Assembly (NCBI GenBank): GCA_910585815.1
Contig: CAJUFJ010000065.1
Span: 1-16,406, forward strand
Reading direction: 5' to 3'
DNA: 16,406 nt
Source: an uncultured Oscillospiraceae bacterium
GTDB taxonomy: Bacteria > Bacillota > Clostridia > Oscillospirales > Oscillospiraceae
Shown: positions 1-5,395 of the stretch, one piece after another
Numbering within the stretch: position 1 is the first letter of the stretch
Layout of the letters: every line of letters begins with the position of its first letter
Notes under the pieces: model-generated
Databases searched by the model: none
Told to the model about the DNA's origin: nothing
Seen by the model: only the letters and a program-made list of their open reading frames with translations
Made by a program: the position numbers and the translations under genes

Positions 1-189
1 ATAGAACGGCTTAACAGGGAAATCCGCCGCCGCACTCGGGCGGTGGGCTCTTTCCCAGATGGCAACTCCGCCCTCATGTTGGTCTGTGCCAGGCTGCGCC
101 ATGTTGCCGGCACTCAGTGGGGCAACAAGAAGTACATGAATATGAGGTACCTGAAAGCTGCTCTGAAGGACACCTCTATTGTCGGCTGA
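1..189 (+). pseudogene. IS256-family transposase, C-terminal end (runs in from outside the window)
   Basis: Frame 1 is open from the first base to a TGA at 187-189, giving 62 residues. It begins IERLNREIRRRTRAVGSFPD and continues through ALMLVCARLR and a YMNMRYL tail. This is the characteristic C-terminus of IS256-family (Mutator-like, DDE) transposases, which carry ERLNREIRRR(T/S)-VG-FP followed by a conserved helix. The catalytic DDE residues would lie upstream and are not visible, so I cannot say whether the whole transposase is intact. The element sits against a primase-like gene on the opposite strand whose 3' end is lost, so it is probably the cause of that truncation. Family assignment is strong; the exact IS name is unknown. 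Confidence 0.85.
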
Positions 190-242
190 CTTCATTCCGA
201 CCAGAGTCTGCATACTAATTTGCGAAATAATCTTGACACTAC
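1..242 (+). mobile_element. Right end of an IS256-family insertion sequence
   Basis: After the transposase stop, about 50 bases remain before sequence of the neighbouring primase-like gene begins. This stretch ends in a TTGACACTACC-type tip at about 232-242, resembling terminal inverted repeats of clostridial IS256-type elements. The left end is outside the window, so the repeat and the target duplication cannot be compared, and the boundary is good only to about 10 bases. Confidence 0.5.
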
Positions 243-1082
243 CATCGTCCAGTCCATCCAGCTCCCGCCGGAGGACCTGCGCAGAAAGCTAGCCACGACC
301 CCCTTCAAGAAGCCCTCTGTCAGATAGGCCCGCTTACTGGTGGTGTCGCCGGTGACATGGACCCAGGAATAACTCCGAGTACCATTGGTCATGTCCCTGC
401 TGGACAGCCAGCGGTACTTGCGGTCATCGTCATCGTCATCCAGGCGGATCTTCAGCCCTTGGATCAGGCCGTTTTTATCCCGAACCGGAATAAGAAAGCC
501 GTTTGGCCCGGCTAGGGTCCAGTTGCTGTAGCAGGTACGGAAACCGGGCACCCCCAGCAGATCAAACCCACAGGAGCGGAGCAGAGAGGCGAGAAGCCGC
601 CGGTCCTGTTCCGTCTCCGGCATACTGCGGTACTGGTTGCGGATGATCCGCTCCTCGGAGAGCCCCCGCTCCAGCAGATTTTCGTGGTGCCTGTCCAAAA
701 GAGTCAAATGGCCCAGCATGGCGGTGTATGCGGCGTGCCGCTCCTCCAGGGAGACGGGCTGCCGTTCTGTTTTTGTGTTTTGAGAAGTTGGCTGCTTGGG
801 GATAGGGTACACATTAGTCCCCCTGCGCAACTCCTGGAAAGCCTGTTTGTTGCTCACTCCGTTCAACTGGGCGTACAGCGTGACGCTGTTGCCGCGAGCG
901 CCGCAGAGATTGCAGCGGAACTGATCGGTGACGGTATTCAGGCTCAGGTGATACTTTCCCTTGCCGTGATCGCCACAGAAGGGGCAGCTTGCCTCGACCT
1001 CCCGCCGCCTAAGCGTCCGGGAGTCGAGGACAAGTCCGCACCGCCTGGCCGTGTCCACGATGGGGATTTTTTCAAACACCAA
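192..1082 (-). pseudogene. CHC2 zinc-finger primase-like protein, 3' end disrupted by the IS
   Basis: The N-terminus carries a DnaG-type CHC2 zinc-binding domain with CPFC (residues 33-36) and CNLC (57-60) and the usual short spacer, followed by a linker and a partial TOPRIM-like motif (LTEGFLKGVVASF, about residue 255). TOPRIM normally continues with a second acidic motif; here it ends in an unrelated tail (residues about 270-296), the last part of which is IS sequence. So the protein is truncated and the native C-terminus lost. The likely start is TTG at 1082 or GTG at 1079, behind AGAGGTG. Such proteins occur in conjugative and mobilisable elements of Clostridia, probably as replication or mobilisation primases. 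It lies 18 bases after the upstream gene on the same strand, consistent with an old operon. Function in this truncated form is unlikely. Confidence 0.75.
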
Positions 1083-1100
1083 GCGGCTTCACCTCTTTGT

Positions 1101-2156
1101 CTAAGCATTAAGCGGCTTGCCGATTATCTGCCGCGGGGATAGGCCGCAGAGGCCGCACCTCCAGAGGAGCACCAGGACGCACTTGGCCATGATGACCTGC
1201 CCGGTGGGCCGGACATTGGTCAGGTCGTCCACCGATTCCATATTGTCCACAAAAACCGGATAGTTGCGTCCGGTGAGCCGCTTCACCAGCTCGGACAGTT
1301 CCATCCCCGCCCGAATCTTCTCAGACAGGGATAGACGGTCATACCGCCGACCATTGTAGGTGAACTTGAAAGCTGCTTTCTGCTCGCCGGTGGACTTCAC
1401 CATATCATAAAGGGAAACTTCCACCCGATTCATCTTCAGCTTCTCAAAGGTCAGTTCCGCCCGCTTCCCGGCATAAATGGCCACGTTGGAAATCAGGACC
1501 TTTAGATCCTTGATTTCCTGTTGGGCTTGCTCAATTTGTGCATTAAAATCTGGCCACTCCAGGTTTGACAGGGTAAGAGTCGCATTTAATCCGGCAGAAC
1601 ACTGACATAATTCTTCCTTGCAGGCGCACATCTGGTCGTATTCCTCTTGAGAGAGATTGCCGTATTCCAGACTGGCAGACAACTGCTGAATCTGTGCTCT
1701 CAAATCGTCCGTCTTTCTGTCCTGCGTCAATTTGTCCCGCTGTCTAGTGAGGGCGTCGATCTCATCCTTGGCGCTGCCGTAGGCGAAGATGGGGGGCTTT
1801 TCAAACAGAGACCTGGCCGCCGCCTGGGTTGTCTGTGTTTCCTGGTGGTCAATGGCTGCCGCGATGGGGTTGGCCGGCTCACTGGCAGGTACAGGGCTCT
1901 GTGTTTCGGCCTGGGAAACAGGCTCAGGCTGAGGGGGCGGGGCCACAGAGGCCGCAATCGGTTCCGCCGGGGCTGCGGGCGCTTCCGGCTCTGGCTGTTC
2001 CGGAGGAGCAGCGGGGGGTTCCGCCTGCGCTGCCGGAGGGTCAAAGGGGTTGATGTCGCTTGTGGGAGCACCGCCGCCAAAGATGGCGCTGATGTCTACT
2101 TCTTCGCTGTCCTCCATACCAGGAAACGGGAATACGCTGTCGATCATTTCACTCAT
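1101..2156 (-). pseudogene. Chimeric gene: proline-rich leader fused to SMC/Rad50-like ATPase C-terminus, frameshifted near its end
   Basis: Start chosen at ATG 2156 (MSEMIDSVFP), behind AAAGGAG; an upstream ATG in frame has no ribosome binding site. Residues 1 to about 110 are rich in Pro, Ala and Glu and likely disordered; a coiled coil with Gln/Glu/Lys heptads follows (about 135-215). Then comes an ABC-ATPase-like end: a signature-like segment RLSLSEKIRAGMELSELVKR and a Walker B-like strand NYPVFVDNMESVDDL. No Walker A (GxxxxGKS/T) is present, so this is only the second half of a RecF/SMC-type ATPase, attached to an unrelated leader. The last about 28 residues are not family-like. Shifting frame at about 1175-1180 gives GAPLEVRPLRPIPAADNRQAA, ending at TAA 1108-1110, which reads as the natural tail. 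Probably a deletion product inside a decayed integrative element. Confidence 0.6.
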
Positions 2157-2183
2157 AATGCTGGCTCCTTTCATTTTTTGAAC

Positions 2184-2222
2184 AAAAAAAGACCACAACC
2201 GCCCTCAAAGGCAGCTGTGATC
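2184..2222 (-). terminator. Rho-independent terminator (minus strand)
   Basis: Read on the minus strand, a 13-base-pair imperfect stem (arms 2210-2222 and 2191-2203, mostly Watson-Crick with G-U pairs) with a six-base loop is followed directly by seven T residues (2190-2184). It could end the NYN gene transcript, whose stop is about 180 bases upstream, or act as a leader attenuator for the chimeric gene that starts 28 bases downstream. The 2157-2404 gap otherwise shows no gene. Confidence 0.6.
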
Positions 2223-2404
2223 TTCTTGTTCGTTTTTGTTTCCAGGTCGATTCAGTCCGGTGCGTCGGGGTGCACTACGCCCCTGGTCGCTCGCCCTTCC
2301 TCCCTAACTTACTCAGACCTAAAATACACCTTTATTGTAACACCAGAAAAGGAGCCCGTATAGTTGAGGTTTTGTCAACTGAATATATCGAAAAAATTTA
2401 TACT

Positions 2405-3175
2405 TTATCGCTTTGTAGACGTTTTTTTATACTTCCCCGCTCTTTTCTCGGGCTCGATATATTTATACATTAAAGTCTCGGAATATTTTTTGCTCCATGC
2501 TACCTCGTATTTGTCCGGATAAGCCCGTAAGAGCTCCGAAAGCTTTGTGACCCCGTATGTGCGGCAATCAAAATCCGGCTTTGTACGTTTGATGTAATTG
2601 CCGGCGTTTGACACATTGGTATAGCCGTCCTCATCCTGGAACGCTTCCCAGGCCTTTTTCAGCAGATTGTGGATGCTGGCGATATCATTTTTCTCTCCCG
2701 CATCAGACACAGGGGAGGTTGGAAGCTCCTCCTCCACCACCGTGGAGATATTCTCCAGAAATAGAAATTCATCGCACGCATTTCGGAAAGATTCCGGTGT
2801 CTTTTTCTCCCCCACGCCCATCACATATACCCCTGATTCGTGCAGCTTGATTGCCAGCGGCGTGTAGTCGCTGTCGCTGGAAACAATGACGAAGGCATCA
2901 TAAATATTGCTGTAGAGAAGCTCAATCGTGTCAATAACCAGTGCCATATCCGTCGCGTTTTTGCCGGTCACATAGTCAAATTGCTGCTCAGCCTTAATTG
3001 CAAGCCGCTTAATTTCGACTTCCCAGTTTTTGAGCGAGTCCTTTCGCCAATTCCCATAAGCCCGTTTCACCACAATCCGTCCACGCGTTGATATTTCACG
3101 AAGGACATCAGCTATTTTGGAGATTTGTGTGTTGTCAGCGTCTATGACAACGGCTATCTTTTGTAAATTATTCAT
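2405..3175 (-). CDS. NYN-domain (LabA/DUF88-type) RNase with C-terminal LOTUS/OST-HTH-like domain
   Basis: 256 residues, starting at ATG 3175 behind AAAGGGG. The N-terminal half is a NYN (PIN-like) fold: VVIDADN with Asp12, GKNATDMAL with Asp76, and VSSDSDYTPL with Asp101/Asp103, the acidic residues expected to bind the metal for RNA cleavage. The C-terminal part (about 165-235: HNLLKKAWEAFQDEDGYTNVSNAGNYIKR to KLSELLRAYPDKYEV) matches the OST-HTH/LOTUS pattern, a winged-helix RNA-binding module often paired with bacterial NYN domains. The likely role is an RNA-degrading or RNA-processing enzyme in the cytoplasm; the substrate is unknown. It is divergent from the TnpB-like gene and separated from it by a terminator hairpin, so there is no evidence of functional linkage. 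It is followed by a short stretch and a terminator. Confidence 0.85.
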   Translation of the reverse strand: MNNLQKIAVVIDADNTQISKIADVLREISTRGRIVVKRAYGNWRKDSLKNWEVEIKRLAIKAEQQFDYVTGKNATDMALVIDTIELLYSNIYDAFVIVSSDSDYTPLAIKLHESGVYVMGVGEKKTPESFRNACDEFLFLENISTVVEEELPTSPVSDAGEKNDIASIHNLLKKAWEAFQDEDGYTNVSNAGNYIKRTKPDFDCRTYGVTKLSELLRAYPDKYEVAWSKKYSETLMYKYIEPEKRAGKYKKTSTKR

Positions 3176-3235
3176 TGTGCAGCCCCTTTATTTTACATCC
3201 TTTTATCTCATGTTCAAAACAATAGGAATGTTTTC

Positions 3236-3263
3236 AGTATATCACATATTTTCCTTTGCACAA
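3236..3263 (-). promoter_or_regulatory. Candidate sigma-A promoter for the NYN gene
   Basis: On the minus strand TTGTGC (3263-3258) is followed after 16 bases by TATACT (3241-3236). This would start transcription about 55 bases upstream of the NYN ATG. A second, weaker pair (TTGAAC/TAAAAT at 3217-3190) lies too close to the start codon. By eye only. Confidence 0.35.
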
Positions 3264-3265
3264 GC

Positions 3266-3300
3266 AAAAAAAGCGGCGGCCTTAAGGCCGCCGCTTTTTT
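3266..3300. terminator. Bidirectional terminator-type hairpin
   Basis: A near-perfect palindrome: A-tract, GCGGCGGCC, TTAA loop, GGCCGCCGC, T-tract. It has the stem and U-run of a Rho-independent terminator in both directions. It lies upstream of both divergent neighbours, so it does not end either; it insulates them or is left over from an earlier gene order. Confidence 0.7.
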
Positions 3301-3336
3301 GACAGGTTCCCTTTTTATATCCTCAAACGCTCCACA

Positions 3337-3362
3337 TGCACAAAAAGTATACTTTTTGTGCA
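3337..3362. promoter_or_regulatory. 26-base perfect palindrome upstream of the dead TnpB gene, with a half-site copy at 3454-3467
   Basis: Bases 3337-3362 read TGCACAAAAAGTA followed by its exact reverse complement. The left half recurs once, with one change, as GCGCAAAAAGTATA at 3454-3467, about 40 bases before the TnpB-like start codon. A palindrome plus a half-site in an AT-rich gap is the usual look of a repressor operator; a relic of an IS200/IS605 end hairpin is the alternative. The remaining gap (3363-3505) is AT-rich and contains no gene; I could not find a convincing sigma-A or sigma-D promoter in it. Confidence 0.45.
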
Positions 3363-3505
3363 CGGCAATTCTCGCCGCGCTCAATTATCTAATCGGCCGG
3401 AAATTCAAAAAGATTAGGGCTTTTACGAAATTTTTTTCAAAGAAAAAATTACTGCGCAAAAAGTATAGATTTCAAACACCTCGGCGGAGATGGAAGGGGA
3501 AAGCC

Positions 3506-4630
3506 ATGGCGGCGGCGCAGTACACCACGATCAAGGTCCGGCTCTATCCCGACGCGGCCCAGGCGGAGCTCTTTGAAAAGACCTTCGGCTGCTGCCGCTA
3601 TATCTGGAACCGGATGCTGGCCGACCAGCAGCGGTTTTACCAGGAAACCGGACAGCACTTCATCCCCACCCCGGCCAAGTACAAAGCTGAGGCCCCCTTC
3701 CTGAAGGAGGTAGACAATCAGGCCCTGATTCAGGAGCACAACCGCCTGTCCCAGGCCTTCCGGGTGTTCTTCAAAAAACCGGAAACTTTCGGACATCCCA
3801 ACTTCAAGCGCAAAAAGGATGGCCGGAGCTCCTTCACCGCCTGCAACCACGTCTTCTCCTCTGGCCCCACCATCTACACCACCCGGGACGGCATCCGCAT
3901 GACCAAGGCGGGGATTGTCAAGGCCGTCTTCCACCGCCGGCCCCAGGCGTGGTGGAAACTGAAACGGATTACCGTAAGCAGGACCCCCTCCGGCAAATAC
4001 GACTGCTCCATTCTATACGAGTGCGGCGGCCGGACGCCGGAGCCGGTCATCCCCCGGGCGGATACTACAGTGGGGCTGAAGTACTCCGTCCCCCACTTCT
4101 ACGTGTCCGACGACGGCGCCATGGCCGACCCGCCCCACTGGCTGAAACAGTCCCGGGAGAAGCTGGCCGGCTTGCAGCAGAAGCTGGCCCGGATGGAGCC
4201 CGGCTCGAGGAACTACCAGGAGGCGGTTCGGAAGTACCGCCTGCTCCACGAGCACATCGCCAACCAGCGGCGCGACTTCATTCACAAGGAATCCCGGCGG
4301 ATAGCCAACGCCTGGGACGCCGTGTGCGTGAGGGCGGACGACCTGACGGAGCTGTCCCAGGGCATGACCCAGGGGGACCTGCGGGATGCCGGCTATGGGA
4401 TGTTCCGGGAGTGTCTGCGCTACAAGCTGGAGCGGCAGGGAAAGCCTCTCATTCTGGTGGACCGGTATTACCCCTCCACGCGGACCTGCTCCGCCTGCGG
4501 ACATGTGGAGGCGGCGGTCAGCTACAGAAGGCGGACCTGGACCTGTCCGGCGTGCGGCACGGTCCATCAGCGGGAGATCAACGCCGCAAAGAACATCAAA
4601 ACAGAAGGTTTGGCGCGGTTCCGCGCCTGA
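3506..4630 (+). CDS. TnpB-family protein with all RuvC catalytic positions substituted; candidate TldR-type RNA-guided transcription factor
   Basis: 374 residues from ATG 3506 (MAAAQYTTIKVRLYP), preceded by GGAAGGGGAAA; longer in-frame starts lack a binding site and family similarity. The N-terminus has the TnpB helix-turn-helix/wedge pattern (FGCCRYIWNRML, then HPNFKRKKDGRSSF). The RuvC core is recognisable but altered: the VGIDLG motif is VGLKYS, so catalytic Asp is Lys192; the EDL motif is DDL, so Glu is Asp278; the DRDxNAA motif is QREINAA, so both Asp are gone (Gln355, Glu357). The four-Cys zinc ribbon (TCSACG, TCPACG) is kept. Nuclease-dead TnpBs kept as a full, unbroken reading frame are known as TldR, RNA-guided repressors, some of them next to flagellin genes. 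No TnpA is present. The gene precedes a structured RNA region, csrA and flagellin on the same strand. TnpB family is sure; loss of cleavage is very likely; repression is inferred. Confidence 0.85.
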   Translation: MAAAQYTTIKVRLYPDAAQAELFEKTFGCCRYIWNRMLADQQRFYQETGQHFIPTPAKYKAEAPFLKEVDNQALIQEHNRLSQAFRVFFKKPETFGHPNFKRKKDGRSSFTACNHVFSSGPTIYTTRDGIRMTKAGIVKAVFHRRPQAWWKLKRITVSRTPSGKYDCSILYECGGRTPEPVIPRADTTVGLKYSVPHFYVSDDGAMADPPHWLKQSREKLAGLQQKLARMEPGSRNYQEAVRKYRLLHEHIANQRRDFIHKESRRIANAWDAVCVRADDLTELSQGMTQGDLRDAGYGMFRECLRYKLERQGKPLILVDRYYPSTRTCSACGHVEAAVSYRRRTWTCPACGTVHQREINAAKNIKTEGLARFRA

Positions 4631-4808
4631 CTGATAGGCCGGTCGGGACGCCGGTGAATGCCCATGCTCCGCCTGGAGGGCGTTGAGCGAAACGGAATTG
4701 GGTTCCGCTTCGCTCAGCGTTTTCCAGAAGCGGGAAGTGGGAAACGAGAGGGCGTGTGCGCACGTCCAAAGCCCTGCGGGGCGTCCACAATATTATGACG
4801 ATGCAAAC
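4605..4808 (+). ncRNA. Candidate guide RNA (omega-RNA-like scaffold plus guide) for the dead TnpB
   Basis: TnpB guide RNAs begin near the 3' end of tnpB and run past it, with the guide at the 3' end. This interval has that layout and no conserved reading frame. Visible stems: GCCC/GGGC around 4660-4681 enclosing CTCC/GGAG; a long hairpin at 4681-4719 (11 + 5 base pairs, one mismatch, TTGGG loop); GGGCGTG/CACGTCC at 4750-4767; and GCCC/GGGC at 4771-4782, the last two both with TGCG loops. The scaffold probably ends just after the last stem, near GTCCAC (4783-4788), which would put a guide at about 4789-4808: AATATTATGACGATGCAAAC. The 5' end and the scaffold-guide boundary are estimates. It also lies in the csrA leader, so csrA mRNA and guide RNA may come from one transcript. 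Confidence 0.6.
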
Positions 4809-4849
4809 AGGTGCAAAGGACCGCGCCGGAGCAAAACAGGGAGGACACC

Positions 4850-5248
4850 ATGCTGAAGCTGACCCTTTTACCCGAGGAATACCTCACCATCAACGACAGC
4901 GTTGTGATCCAGCTCAAGCGCGTTGCCGGGGGGCGGGCCGACCTGGCCATTGACGCGCCCCGGGAGTTCCCCATCCTGCGGGGCACGGTGCTGGAGCGCA
5001 GCGGCGGGCAGCGGCCCGGCTGTCTGGCTCCGCCCACAGGCAAGCGGGCCAGGACCCGCCGGGACCAGATTTTCCGCTGGAACGACGACCGGGAGCGGGC
5101 GGTCCGCGCCATGAAGCAGGCGCTGGACCGGCTGGAGCAGAAGGGCTCTGGCGAGGAGGCGCAAATCCTGCGCACCCAGCTGGACCGGATTATCCCCACC
5201 TTTTGGGAGGATGATCTGGCGGCAAAAAATCAGGTTTCAAACGGTTGA
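4850..5248 (+). CDS. csrA: CsrA-like translational regulator with a long C-terminal extension
   Basis: 132 residues from ATG 4850 behind GGGAGG. Residues 1-50 align with CsrA: MLKLTLLPEEYLTINDSVVI for the first strands, LAIDAPREFPI, then Arg44 in LRGTVLER. Leu4, Thr5, the AP turn (36-37) and the RNA-contacting Arg44 are kept, but Arg6, also important for GGA binding in CsrA, is Leu, and the conserved GE(S/T) turn is altered. Canonical CsrA is 60-75 residues; here about 80 more follow, basic at first (TGKRARTRRDQIF) and then helical and charged (about 90-120). CsrA binds GGA-containing hairpins and in Bacillus represses flagellin (hag) translation, countered by FliW; no fliW is in this window. 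Position directly before flagellin, whose leader carries suitable GGA sites, supports that role. The extension has no function I recognise. A degenerate CsrA without RNA binding is the alternative. Confidence 0.8.
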   Translation: MLKLTLLPEEYLTINDSVVIQLKRVAGGRADLAIDAPREFPILRGTVLERSGGQRPGCLAPPTGKRARTRRDQIFRWNDDRERAVRAMKQALDRLEQKGSGEEAQILRTQLDRIIPTFWEDDLAAKNQVSNG

Positions 5249-5262
5249 CGAACCGGTTGAAA
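5235..5262. repeat. 12-base-pair inverted repeat spanning the csrA stop codon
   Basis: TTTCAAACGGTT, GACG spacer, AACCGGTTGAAA: 11 of 12 positions pair. The csrA TGA lies inside it, and TATAGT, a possible -10 box, follows at 5263-5268. No T-run follows, so a terminator is unlikely. It may be an operator or an mRNA hairpin between csrA and flagellin. Confidence 0.6.
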
Positions 5263-5279
5263 TATAGTACCGCGTTGTA

Positions 5280-5395
5280 CCCCGGCAGTCCGGCCGGATA
5301 CCGGGAGACAGCGCAAAGCCCACTGTGCCGGGGCAGGGAAGTTCCGGCGCAACGGATCGCATATCATAAACATTTTATTGAAAGGAAGCACTAAA
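5280..5395 (+). promoter_or_regulatory. Structured flagellin leader with CsrA-type GGA sites
   Basis: An 8-base-pair outer stem (CCCCGGCA at 5280-5287 with TGCCGGGG at 5326-5333) encloses a CCGG/CCGG hairpin (5290-5293, 5301-5304) whose loop CCGGATA displays GGA. Another GGA lies at 5353-5355 (AACGGAT) and a third within the Shine-Dalgarno AAAGGAAG (5381-5388), seven bases before the flagellin ATG. One upstream loop site plus one site over the Shine-Dalgarno is the arrangement known for CsrA repression of Bacillus hag. I found no clear sigma-D (TAAA-N15-GCCGATAA) promoter here, so flagellin may be read from farther upstream or from the TATAGT box. Confidence 0.5.

Noticed and set aside
3266..3300. 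Hairpin considered as a transposon end of the TnpB gene
   Set aside because: Stem plus T-run on both sides fits a terminator better, and it is GC-rich without IS605-type asymmetry.
4750..4782. Two small adjacent hairpins with TGCG loops considered as a repeat array
   Set aside because: Only two, with different stems and no regular spacing; better explained as guide RNA scaffold. No CRISPR array is present in the window.
5261..5277. Partial likeness between the candidate guide (from 4789) and the flagellin leader (AATAT shared)
   Set aside because: Only about 8 of the first 12 bases match, with mismatches in the seed; not enough to call this the target.
5290..5300. GCCGGATA in the flagellin leader considered as a sigma-D -10 box
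   Set aside because: It has an extra base relative to GCCGATAA and no TAAA 15 bases upstream.
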